Notes under the pieces: generated by a model | Told to the model about the DNA's origin: nothing | Seen by the model: the letters and a program-made list of their open reading frames with translations, nothing else | The model's database searches: none | Translations under genes and position numbers: made by a program | Part shown: positions 38,198 through 49,014 of the stretch, piece by piece | Position numbering within the stretch: position 1 is the stretch's first letter | How the letters are laid out: each line of letters opens with the position of its first letter | Source: Lumbricus terrestris | Lineage: Eukaryota > Annelida > Clitellata > Crassiclitellata > Lumbricidae | DNA length: 64,000 nt | Assembly: GCA_949752735.1 (NCBI GenBank) | Contig: OX457037.1 | Coordinates: 41,201,496-41,265,495, forward strand | Reading direction: 5' to 3'

Positions 38198-38284
38198 GTC
38201 ATCGAATGAGACATTACGCTGATCAAGACACAGGTCTACGACGAGTCTAGCCAACTCAGCTATGATGAGTACATCGACAACACA

Positions 38285-38415
38285 CTGTCAGTGTGAAGAT
38301 GAGACGGTGAGGGAGAGGACTGACCACACACCCCTCATATGCTGAGGCTAAGAAAATGAAGTCGCTAACACTTCATACCCATTGCTGCCTCAGGGTACTT
38401 AAGAGAATGCCCATC
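38285..38415 (+). repeat. dispersed repeat, copy 2
   Basis: Matches 31780-31910 over GAAGATGAGACGG, CTCATATGCTGAGGCTAAGA and CTGCCTC. Class unknown. Confidence 0.6.
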
Positions 38416-39189
38416 TTCTCCTCTTCCTCCTCCACCAACCCCTTCCTCCCTCCCTCTCCATGGGCGGACACTTAGAGGGGGACAAGGGGTGGCCCCCTCA
38501 ATGTTTGTGGTCGGGGACCGTCCATGCATTTGTCCCCCCAAATACTTAAGTGTTAAGACCGCTGTAAGAAGATATTTCAGAGCAGATGACTAAAAAAGGT
38601 CATCAGCTATTTTGGCAGGGGGAAAATGGTATTTTTTCAGCGAATTTCAACAAAATGACTAAAAAAGTCGTCAGAAACTTTTATCGCCGAAAATGGAAAA
38701 TGACGTCGGTCTGCGACTCAGCCACCGCCGAAAATGTTGTGCCTCTTGTCCTTTGGCAACTCATTCATCCCACCCAACTTCTAGACCAAGTCTCCGCCTA
38801 TGCCCGCCTCCTTCTTCTTCTCTACATAATAGAATTCTCCAGGAGGCTGACGATCGAATGTGACAAACGTTTCTTATTCGAATGCTATATTCCGATAATT
38901 CTCGTCATTGAATGTACACGCTTATAATGTGTACTGTCGTTTGTAACTCAGAATGCGGTCTGCAACTGAGAATCAAATTGAATACTTTACTTACTTACTT
39001 CCTTCTTCTTATAAGACAAGGGAGTGATTCATGAAGTCTTGAGTCTTGAAGCCATGCGATGGCAGCACAGAAATTAACTGCACGCATCCGAGAACAACAC
39101 ACATAAGTTCTAATAAATTCTGGAACGAATGAATGAATAAGGCATTGGACATACGGGATCCAATCAACCATCCACCAATAGAAAGGAGG
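38416..39189. other. no gene seen
   Basis: GGCGGACACTTAGAGGGGGA at 38463 resembles a hAT-type end (CAGTGGCGGAC...) without a visible partner. CTTACTTACTTAC lies at 38989. Confidence 0.35.
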
Positions 39190-39226
39190 ATTGCCCTGCC
39201 CCCCCCTGCCCCCCCCCCCCCCCCGC
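39190..39226. repeat. poly-C tract
   Basis: Two C-runs separated by TG, the longer about 17 bases. Confidence 0.95.
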
Positions 39227-39269
39227 GAAGAGGCTCCCGGGGACCAAAGTTATGACACCTGAAATATTC

Positions 39270-39620
39270 TCCTTCTTCACGACGAGTCGAGACTACTAAA
39301 CATCGACGACATCAAATCCTGATAAACAGAGGAGATTTTCCGCCTGGGAAATATCGGAACACGTTTTCCGAGAAGCACGAGAAGAAGAGATGCGACATCC
39401 GAAGTCGCCGCCGCCGCGGCCGCTGCTGCACTGCACACTGCACCGACGACGTCGATCGTCCGTTTTATCTGGCACGGCTAGGCAGACGTCAGCGGTCTCC
39501 GAGGAATTTAGGTTATGGATCTTGCGATCCGACGACCGCACGGCTGGCATTATCTCATCCTTCGACCATCCCTGCATAGCAAGACGAGGAGGAGGAGCAC
39601 ATTTGGCCGACTTCTTCCAC
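39270..39620. promoter_or_regulatory. CpG-dense patch (best promoter candidate)
   Basis: About 40 CpG in 350 bp, including GTCGCCGCCGCCGCGGCCGC and ACCGACGACGTCGATCGTCC. Open frames cross it on both strands (39296-39712 minus, 39390-39707 plus) with no known domain, so it may be a promoter or 5' exon of an unseen gene. Confidence 0.4.
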
Positions 39621-40423
39621 TCTTCAGCCACAATGACAAGAAGCAATTCATGCTCCACAGAATTTAAGCAATATTCGTGGAAATGCAATTTTCGAATGAC
39701 AACTTGACGCAAGAAAAGCTGACGCTCCTCGTTTCAAAGCCGAATAATGAGATGGAAAATGTGAAGCAACGAACGGGAAAAAACAAAAGCCGAAATTCTT
39801 TTCACCTCACTCAAACAGAATTACAAACCAGTGGATAAGAAGGATACACTCAATAAGTGACAGGACGGTGTTCATATTTTAAAATAAGTGCATGGACGCC
39901 GTCCATGATCGTCCAGCCACACTTTACGCCCTGCAGCCACTTACAAAGAATCTGGAAACCGAATCACCTCGATTAATTTTCATAAAGGCAGACACTAACA
40001 TAGACTTCAATGTCAACAGATGACCGGTGTGGCACACAGCTAGACACTAGAGTAATGTAATGTAATGTAGAGTACAGCTTATGCCGTCATTATGTTCTTC
40101 TATCGTAACAAATGTAGTTCAAAGCATTTTCAAAATTTGAAATTCAGCAAGTCCTGTTAAACGTGGCACAGCAGCCAGCCCAGCACCATGATAAGAAAAC
40201 TTGTTCATTCCATTCACCATCAACGACAACTTGTTCTCGTTTTTTCTTCGCATTTAGCCAACGTCATCACTTTTTTCATTCCATATAAAGACAACAACGA
40301 AACTACAATCCACAAGAACTATATTAGAAATAAAACAATGCACTCTTCAAGACTATGGGCATACAAATCATATACATGTAGAGAGGTAATGTCATATGTA
40401 TAAAATCATATAATCATATCATG
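39621..40423. other. no gene seen; partial copy of the 587-bp unit at 39930-39981
   Basis: CCACTTACAAAGAATCTGG and GAATCACCTCGATTAATTTTCA are shared with the tandem units at 41815 and 42402. TAATG repeats lie at 40054-40071. Confidence 0.6.
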
Positions 40424-40540
40424 TCATATATATATATATATATATATCCAATAATAATCCAAGTTCTCACAAATATATTTTTATACATATGTGTATATAT
40501 AATATATATATACATAAAATTAATTTTATATATATACTAG
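40424..40540. repeat. (TA)n-rich tract
   Basis: Several TATATA runs immediately beside the following element. Confidence 0.85.
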
Positions 40541-41477
40541 CTGTACCCGGCCACGCGTTGCTGTGGCTGAAAAGACCGTCCATCCCTCCCTACCTCCCTT
40601 CCCCTACCTCCCTCCATCCGTCCCCCCTCCCTCCCACCGTCCCTCCCTCCATCCCGACCGCTTGAATGAATTAAAATTTAAATATCTCCGATGTGTAATC
40701 TGCGACTTAATGCTGGTTTAGGTGTGTGAGAAATGGCGCTATAAAAACGCGCGCAACGAATGCAAGGTTGTGTGAGTTAAGATTTAGCGCATTGCGTTTT
40801 TTGCCAAAAAGCATAAGACTTATACAAACCCGCTCGTATGTAAGGTTTGAAAGTAAACGGTGAAGAAGGATCACGCTATTCGAATGAAGCCCACTCTGAA
40901 AGCAATCGGTGAAGACGCTTTGAAAGAAGAAACCGTTTATTTGAAAGGGATTTGAATTGTGTACGCGCGCCTTGGAATGGAACGTGCAAAAGATGGCGCT
41001 AGATACGAATGAAAATTGTTGGTGAAAACGGCCGCACTCGGGTGAAAAATTGAATTCGGAATTAGAAATTGTGTTTTTTGGTTTGAACCCGCTCGTATTT
41101 TTGTGTGAAAAGGAAATAAATAGACACGAAACTAATATTTCATTGCTTGATATCGAATGGAACGGTTTGCGAAAATTTTAAAAAGAAAGAAAGAAATAGA
41201 TACGAAACTAATAATACGAAACTAAATGCGAGTGATGAAGAGCACTACGCTGTGAAGAAATAAATAAAATGGCAGACTGCGTGAAAGTTGAAATCGGATT
41301 GGAATTTAAAGTTGTTTTTTGGTCGAAAAAATTGCGCTTTTCCCCAAAAGGCATTATAACAACACGCTTATGTTCGAATGGAACGGTTTGCGAAAAATTT
41401 GAAAAGAATCGGTGAAGAACTTATCGAGTTCTGAGGCCACAAAAACTAGCGTTTTACATTTTTATTTATAAAGATAT
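40541..41477. mobile_element. dispersed element starting CTAGCTGTACCCGGCCACGC
   Basis: The sequence CTAGCTGTACCCGGCCACGC followed by GTTGCTGTGG, sitting next to a TA-run, resembles a high-copy element start I associate with several invertebrate genomes, but I cannot name its class. The other end reads AAACTAGCGTTTTACATTTT then TTATTTATAAAGAT. The interior is more CpG-rich than its surroundings and repeats AACGGTGAAGAAG and CCCGCTCGTAT motifs. Confidence 0.55.
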
Positions 41478-41624
41478 ATGTGTACATACATAATATAGAT
41501 GTAGACAACTAGACACAGACTATAGCATAGCACCTTTCAAGTACTCTACAAAAGTGTTTTAATTGCCTATATATCAGACAGAAGTATCACTTACATATGT
41601 GCTGACTTGTTCTAGCAATTTCAA

Positions 41625-42777
41625 GTATACATTTAGAAAACAATATACCTATATATACACACGTAAAAATGCATAAAAGATATATGCAAATAGCCATAAA
41701 GTTAGATAGCTTCTTATTCAGACAAATGCTATAATGATAGAGGACAAGCTACAAAGTTCTTCCTAATGAAATAAAAATACACTAGTCAAGCTTCCCAAAG
41801 ATCATTTCTAATCCAGCCACTTACAAAGAATCTGGAAAACAGAATCACCTCGATTAATTTTCAAACAAAGGTCGATTTGCCAAAGGCAAGAACAATTATC
41901 ATTGTCCAACAAACATAGTGCAAAAAAGCATCATGCAGCTTTTAGAAATTGCACAATGTTTACACGAAAACAAGCTCAATTTTGAAGCCCTAAATGCTGC
42001 AGCTTCAAAAGCACCTTACCACAACAAATATCATGCCAGCACATCAGATGCATGACACGTTGCATGCAAATAGAAGATAAACCAAATAAATTTGTATCAA
42101 TGCAAGCTTAGAATGCCTTGCTTCATCATCGTTAGCCGCTGTTCGAGTTTCGCACCATCGCTAATTAATTATAATAAGAAAACACCACATTTTGTATACA
42201 TTTAGAAAACAATATACATTTAGAAAACAATATACCTATATATACACACGTAAAAATGCATAAAAGATATATGCAAATAGCCATAAAGTTAGATAGCTTC
42301 TTATTCAGACAAATGCTATAATGATAGAGGACAAGCTACAAAGTTCTTCCTAATGAAATAAAAATACACTAGTCAAGCTTCCCAAAGATCATTTCTAATC
42401 CAGCCACTTACAAAGAATCTGGAAAACAGAATCACCTCGATTAATTTTCAAACAAAGGTCGATTTGCCAAAGGCAAGAACAATTATCATTGTCCAACAAA
42501 CATAGTGCAAAAAAGCATCATGCAGCTTTTAGAAATTGCACAATGTTTACACGAAAACAAGCTCAATTTTGAAGCCCTAAATGCTGCAGCTTCAAAAGCA
42601 CCTTACCACAACAAATATCATGCCAGCACATCAGATGCATGACACGTTGCATGCAAATAGAAGATAAACCAAATAAATTTGTATCAATGCAAGCTTAGAA
42701 TGCCTTGCTTCATCATCGTTAGCCGCTGTTCGAGTTTCGCACCATCGCTAATTAATTATAATAAGAAAACACTGCAT
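41625..42777. repeat. 587-bp tandem duplication, nearly identical copies
   Basis: Copy 1 (about 41625-42193) and copy 2 (about 42194-42780) match almost perfectly. Copy 2 begins with an extra 18-bp microduplication of ATTTAGAAAACAATATAC. Few differences mean a recent event, unless this is an assembly artefact. Confidence 0.95.
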
Positions 42778-43370
42778 TTTGAAATGCATTAATACGAGTT
42801 ATACGAACAACATCTGTTTGAAGACTCAGCATCAAATGAAGGATGCCATTACACACATAACGTCTGCTGGATGGAATATATCCAGTGATCACAAAAAATG
42901 GTTATAGCTCACAATCACCAGATAAGACAACGAGGGACTAATAATCCCGTTAAACGATCACCATCAAAGGAAGCATGGTAGGGGGTAGTAAAAAGAATAT
43001 GGAGTGCTGAGAGGGCATCACTGGTATGCTGTCCAAGATGATGAAACAGCAAACACAAGGAGGAGGAGGAGCAGGAGGAGGAGGAGAGGCATTTTTATTG
43101 CAAATAGGAACTTACACATGTATAGTAAAGACCAAAGTGGAATCATATAAGTTACCAATTATGTTACCTCACATCACTAATTACATTACACTGTAGAACA
43201 TTACAGATAGCAACTGGTTGTAAAGCATGATGACCATACCAAGAATGACATGCGTGTCCAGCAAGTTAAACTGTGATATCCTATAGATGAGAAGGACTTG
43301 CCATTTGCATTTCAATTCTTTCGCCAATAAAAGAAACCGACAAATGAACCCAAGTTCTGACCATATTGGT
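42778..43370. other. no gene seen; GGA run at 43060-43092
   Basis: (GGA)n interrupted by GCA; otherwise unremarkable. Confidence 0.5.
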
Positions 43371-44211
43371 TAGGGCCCCCAGAAATTCGCGATCTTGCGC
43401 AGCGCAAGTTTTGCGCAAATTTCCAGGTTTAGCGCAACAGCGCAAATATTGGCAATCCGCGCAATTTTAGCGCAATTTTTTACAAAATCTTGCTAATTTA
43501 TCTAAATTGGGCTTTGATTGACTTAAAATCACCGCAGCCCATGACAGTTCAACGTAGCAACAACGACCGATGTACGATAATCAAAATGGCGGCCGCCGAA
43601 TGGGATGAAATTATAGATGAATTCTTAATTAAAGATCGATATTCTTGGTAGTAACGCACAAACTTGTAGTATAAAAAATTCCACACAATAAAATGAGTTA
43701 GACGAAGTTTCTCAAAGCGGTCACACAGCAGCGTCGCTTGCTGTCCCGGCTTATGACAGAATTAACGCATTTAATCTATAGGCGTCAGGCGTGCACACAC
43801 AGACGGAAGACTAGTAGGCCTACTCAGCACGTTGTGTAACTTGGTGATTCATTCTAATATAGGCATATGCATGTAAAATACTATTTTGAAGTTACATTTG
43901 TAGTGAGCGTAGATTTCGGTGGGCGCAAATTTTTGCAAAATTAGAATTATATTGCGATCGTCTGAAACTCTGAATACATTTTTCTTATGGTTGTAGGAAC
44001 TTTATAACTGCATTTTTTGCTTGATTGTACAATTTCTAGAGCGCCAAAGCTTTACACTAAATGACAAAAACACTGTTAGATACCTTGGTACACTGATTCA
44101 GTGAAACAACCGAACATTTTGATTTTTTTAACTTGCGCAAAATTCGCGCAAATTTTTCGTTTTGGGTGCGCAATTTTTTCAATTTTTTGGCGCAAATTTC
44201 TGGGGGCCCTA
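43371..44211. mobile_element. TIR element rich in GCGCAA motifs (841 bp)
   Basis: Perfect 17-bp ends, TAGGGCCCCCAGAAATT, inverted at 44195-44211. A direct ATTGGT (43365-43370 and 44212-44217) is the best target duplication. Many GCGCAA/TTGCGC copies lie within about 120 bp of each end. No transposase frame. The superfamily is uncertain; the duplication looks like 6 bp, not the 8 bp of hAT. Confidence 0.8.
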
Positions 44212-44227
44212 ATTGGTAGCAGTAACT

Positions 44228-44456
44228 GTAGTATGTATGTATGCGCACTTGTTATAGCGCCCCTTCAAGCTCTCTACTCAGAGGCGCTCCCGACTACAGA
44301 GCGGACACTGCATCGGAGTTTCACGCCGAAGCGCTGAGCAATTGCGAGTGAAGGACTTGCCCAAGGTCCCTACGCGGCGACGTGAGGTGGATTCGAACCT
44401 CGAACCTTCCGGCTTCAAGGCAGCGACGCCACCACCACACCACCGCGCCCCACAAA
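44228..44456 (-). mobile_element. SINE family 1 copy, best preserved
   Basis: On the minus strand: TGGGGCGCGGTGGTGTGGTG (A-box region), a perfect B box in GAGGTTCGAATCCACC, then CTTGGGCAAGTCCTTCACTC, GCAATTGCTCAGCGC, and a 3' end GGGAGCGCCTCTGAGTAGAG AGCTTGAAGGGGCGCTATAA. The head is tRNA-derived. It lies directly beside the TIR element at 43371. Confidence 0.92.
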
Positions 44457-45121
44457 TGTAGTATTATATAATAAATTAAAATTATTTCTGTAGATAAAGT
44501 AAGCCTTCGAAGCTAAGCATATGTACAGCAATAAAAGATAAACAGCTCCAGATAGCCACATTCAAACATCACCTAACAGTCATCACAAAGCTACCAGGCC
44601 AAGTGCAACAGCCATCTGCCACTGAAATTGACCGATTCTCTGAAAAATTGTATCAATAATTAGCATAAGATTTTTTTTAAATTGCAACAGAAGCACATTT
44701 GAAAAACTCATGATGAGGAAAGGCACCTAAACCAAAGCAGAAATGGATTCTGATCGATTTGAGACTCTAAATATATCAGATGTTAATCCCGGAGTCATGC
44801 ACTCCTCTGACCAATGTGACCATGTTTATAGAGATTCATTATCAGCGATAAGCAGGTAGTCAGGACCGGCCAAGTCAGGTGATCAAGCGTGCCAGCAATC
44901 TCAGCGAATCGATAGAATACGGCCACAGGATGTCCAGTTTATTTTGACCTACGACCAGCTGCAGGCATTGTCGCCGAGTAGGAGACTGTAATGAAACGAT
45001 GAGGCTGCAGCTGATGGGAGCCAGCCATCCGGAAGCAAAAAGGAGAGAAACAAATAGAAAACGAACGCACGAGGAAATAGATGAGCCCGACGGACGAGAG
45101 AAGCAAGTCGAATGACACGAG
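44457..45121. other. no gene seen
   Basis: AT-rich. The ORFs reaching in from the right belong to the 38-bp array. Confidence 0.35.
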
Positions 45122-45512
45122 AAACAAACGCACGGATGCTGCAATTGAACGCACAGAAACAATAAACGCAAGGATGCTGCAATTGAATGCACAGAAACAA
45201 TAAACGCAAGGATGCTGCAATTGAATGCACAGAAACGATAAACGCACGGATGCTGCAATTGAACGCACAGAAACGATAAACGCACGGATGCTGCAACTGA
45301 ACGCACAGAAACAATAAACGCACGGATGCTGCAATTGAACGCACAGAAACAATAAACGCACGAATGCTGCAATTGAACACACAGAAACAATAAACGCACG
45401 AATGCTGCAATTGAAGGCACAGAAGCAATAAACGCACGAATGCTGCAACTGATCGCACAGAAACAATAAACGCACGGATGCTGCAATTGAACGCACAGAA
45501 ACAATAAACGCT
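45122..45512. repeat. 38-bp minisatellite array
   Basis: About ten 38-bp units carry GATGCTGCAATTGAACGC and ACAGAAACAATAAACGCAC. All three minus frames stay open, giving Cys/Phe/Val-rich repeats and open frames of 185-241 codons. The period is not a multiple of three, so a conserved coding role is unlikely. Confidence 0.96.
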
Positions 45513-46044
45513 GATGCATAGAAATAAAAAGGGAAGAAATATCTCGAAAATGAAATTCTTGAAATTGAAGCTCATATGGCTCCAACGAAACTAAAGGCAA
45601 AGACTCGAATAAGCTATTAGAAAATGATGGAAATTATGCACAGAAGAGATTTATGAATGGAACGAATGATGGTGGCATGAGAGTAAATGAGAAATCTCTG
45701 AAACAAAGCTAAATATAGACACATAACAAACGTATGCGAAACATAGAAGAACGTATACTTATGATAATGATATGACAATGACAATTCCAAATAAGCAGAA
45801 AATACTCGAGACAATAAAAGCAACGGAGACAATGCAAAGTAAAAATGCAGAAAAAGAAAATCATTGCACATGTATATTTAAACTAAGTTTTTGTCTGTGT
45901 AGACATGCATTGTTATTTGACGCATAACAATAATATGGAATTGTGAAGTAGGATCACTAAATATAACAGTCAATAAACTGTTGTCAGTGAATGGAAGGAG
46001 AGTGTCAGCGGTGACAGCACTGACAGCAGTCAGTTTATTTATTT
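45513..46044. other. no gene seen
   Basis: AT-rich, nothing recognised. Confidence 0.35.
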
Positions 46045-46257
46045 TATTTCGCATTTGCTATAGCACTCTTCAAGCTCTCTACTCAGAGGCGCTACTGACT
46101 ACGCATAAACCGAATCAGAGTTTCACACTGAAATGCACGAGCAATTGCAAGTGAGGGACTTGCTCAAGGTTCCTACACGGTGGCTTGAGGTGGATTCGAA
46201 CCTGCAACCCTCCGGCTCCTAGGCGCCGAACCCACCACAACACCATCGCACCCCACT
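46045..46257 (-). mobile_element. SINE family 1 copy
   Basis: The minus strand begins TGGGGTGCGATGGTGTTGTG, has a B box in AGGTTCGAATCCACC and ends with the shared CGCCTCTGAGTAGAGAGCTT. Confidence 0.88.
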
Positions 46258-47204
46258 TGCTACATAACAAGGAGATCTGTGTAACCTTAGTTGATCATAG
46301 GAGTGATGATCTGTTGCATGGTGGCTCCTTAGCATGGTGTTTAGATTTGATGTTTAGATCATTGACTTTGCACTTTCATTGAACTATTTGCTTTAAATTA
46401 TAAGATGCCAAAGCCTGGACACTCACTGCCTGGCTTTAAGTTGTGCCAAGCTAATGTTAAGGCAAGTAGGCAATGTGAAGTCCGATTATAAAAGAATTTG
46501 AAAAGCTGTCTCATAGTTACTGACATGGCAAATCCATTTCAAAAACAATCATCTACCTGACAACATAAGTTTAAACTTCCTTTACATTTCCCTGTAGTGC
46601 TGATAGCCCCAGTAACAGTGCTGCATCTGAGCTCTTTGGAAAAACTCCCAAAAGATCTTCAAAGTTTCCTCATCCTCCAACCTGGAGTCCTGCTAATCTC
46701 TCCTCTCCTCCCTTTCACTATGTAACTCCAGTATTGCACTCAGCACTGAAAACTGAACTCTTCAAGCTATCCCATCCTGCTCCTACTCCTGTGCCACCAC
46801 ATGAACACCATCAACATCTCCACCATAGCACCATACTTTTCCCCTTGGTTCAGTCTCCCTGGATTCCAACTTACCAACCAAATGGACAAAGCAAAGTGGT
46901 TTTTGAAGACTTGCTTTAAACAACCCCAATGAATAAATAACTGGTCTTCCTTTGTGCACAGCTGAAAAATATCCGAGATTCACATTACATTACACTGAAA
47001 AATCGCACAACATTGAGAAGAGTGCATCGACAAGAGATCGCTTCCCGCTACCCTTCCAAAGGTCATGACGCTGGTATTAAGGTACTTAGTAGGATGTGAT
47101 GTTTGCCAAAGAGTCAAATTCGACGTCTGTAAAAACTTATTATCATGAATTGCTTGTCGTTTGTCAGTTTGAAATTAAACAAAGACATTATTACGTTATA
47201 TTAT
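46258..47204. other. no gene established
   Basis: Pro/His-rich plus open frame at 46734-46919 without a recognised domain. Confidence 0.3.
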
Positions 47205-47490
47205 ATTAGTGCGACTTGTTGGCCTATAATGGTAATGCACTTGCTCATGGAGAATGCGGTTGTGGGTTCGACTCCGGGTAACGATCTTGGGCAAGTTGTT
47301 TGTGCAAACGTGCCTGTGTCACCAAGCAGTATAATTTGGTACTGACGTAAGCAGGGTAGTAAATGGCAAGTCCTGCAATACACTGGCCTCGTATCCAGGA
47401 CCTTGGGATTCGTCCATTGCTGGCTCAAGAAATTAAAAAGGAGATGAGTGCCTCCCTGCGTTCCACATGGAACTGGGTGGACTTTACTTT
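47205..47490 (+). mobile_element. SINE family 2 (tRNA-derived)
   Basis: The head ACTTGTTGGCCTATAATGG resembles an A box region, and GTGGGTTCGACTCCGGGTAA contains a perfect B box. The body has CTTGGGCAAGTTGTTTGTGC and ends near CCACATGGAACTGGG. It differs from SINE 1 beyond the tRNA-like head. No terminal duplication was identified. Confidence 0.75.
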
Positions 47491-48169
47491 TTTTATATTA
47501 TACTATATTATATCACATTACATTACACCCCAGCAGAAATCACAATGGTCAAATACAAGTCTTAAACACCATATTTACTTCAGTGCCATCAACTTCATCA
47601 CTTGCAAAAGGCATTAGATACTTAAAAAATGAAACAAAAGCCAAGTAGAGATGTGTGCAGATCCATTTATCAAGGCCACTTGCACTGGAACTGAACTGCA
47701 TCCAGCATTATCTATTATAATAAGCCACCATGTAACCGGTCATTGATAAGCAAATTCGCCTGTAAACTGTTCGCACCTATATGGGTCTCCACTATACAAT
47801 TTTTAACCGGGTAGAACAACCTTTAGGAGTGAAAAAATCAAATAAATCTAATATAATACTTTCTCGCAATTTTCACTGAGCTATACTTTTCATCATAATT
47901 AAGTAATCATGTTCCACTAGTCTGCACCAGTGAGACTTGTAGATTACTTGAGTAGCCACACCACTAACACTTTGCTAATTACACATAACACCAAACATTA
48001 CTTTCATGTTGAATAACTAATCTTAGACAGATTCCCTATATCGAATGCATACTGGTACCCAAACTGTCATTAAAAACATGTGCTAGAATTTTTTTTAAAT
48101 TTATACTTTTTGTCTTGCTATGAATGCAGTTTAAGCCTAGTTTAAACCAAAGTCGTAAATTCAAATCAA
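47491..48169. other. no gene seen
   Basis: AT-rich, nothing recognised. Confidence 0.35.
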
Positions 48170-48530
48170 TCAATCAATCAGAATTTATATAACGAACTTT
48201 CAAGATAGCCACTCAGAAAGCGCTCCCGACCAAGATACAAGTGAAAAAGTCATCAGCAGTCTGTGAAATTGAGAACAGTTTGAGGTGTCGCATAGTGAAG
48301 GGAAGCCCAATCCATATTGTTGGACCAACTACAGAGTAGGAATGGTTCTGAGTGAGTGAAAGGAACCATTAATTAAGTCACCATGGACAGCAGAGCACAA
48401 ACAGAAAGACCAGTATTATGCTACATTCCATCAACTGCATTGCTTTTGAATATTCATTCTAAGAATTTACATAGCACCCTATCAAGAAATTCTATACAGG
48501 GGCACTCCCAGCCCAGCCATTGCAAAAGAA
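48170..48530 (-). repeat. two SINE/L2 tail fragments
   Basis: ATTTATATAACGAACTTTCA with CTCAGAAAGCGCTCCCGAC (48187-48232), and ACATAGCACCCTATCAAGAA with GGCACTCCCAGCCCAGCC (48470-48520), are diverged inverted versions of the tail shared by SINE 1 and the L2-like LINE. Confidence 0.6.
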
Positions 48531-48609
48531 AAAAGACTTTTAGATTTAAATGAAACAAAGTTTGACTGGTCAGATGAAATAAATGCAGCTTTGAACGGAG
48601 GTCATTCCA

Positions 48610-48987
48610 GGATACTTGTTTTTTTATCCGACCACCAAGGACTAACATTGCAGCATTGTTATCTTCAATAAATCCAACTTCTAGTTTGTCGAGAATCCTT
48701 TTAATCGATCCAGCTTCTGTTTAGGCAAGAATTTGTTCGATAAATCCCGCTTCTATTTCGTCAGCAAATATTTTTCATCAATTTTTCATTGAAAATTATT
48801 GTTCATAAGTCCAGCTTCAATTTCAGCATGATGACTGCATTAACCCTAAAACTGACTATAACCGACCCTCAAGACGCCTAACCTGAGCCCTAACCGACCC
48901 TCACGCGATAAAACCCGCTTCTATTTCGCCAGGAATTATTTTTCATCGAATTTATAAAGTTTGGTGGTCGGATAAAAAACAAGAACC
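48610..48987. mobile_element. TIR element A, relative of the foldback-like family (378 bp)
   Basis: Left end GGATACTTGTTTTTTTATCC then GACCACCAA. The right end inverted reads GGTTCTTGTTTTTTATCCGA then CCACCAA. Both sides are flanked by CATTCCA (48603-48609, 48988-48994), extendable to 9 bp with one mismatch. The interior holds the same ATCCAGCTTCTATTT...TTTTTCATCAAT repeat as element B. Confidence 0.75.
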
Positions 48988-49014
48988 CATTCCAGATAAC
49001 ATAATCCGCTGTGG

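Noticed and set aside
41995..42065. Relation of the 587-bp unit to the 14-bp minisatellite through CATCAGATGCATGACA
   Set aside because: A single short match in AT-rich DNA; it could be chance and no array is present.
44875..45600. 241-codon minus open frame with Cys/Phe-rich repeats
   Set aside because: It comes from the 38-bp minisatellite; the period is not a multiple of three and all frames are equally open.
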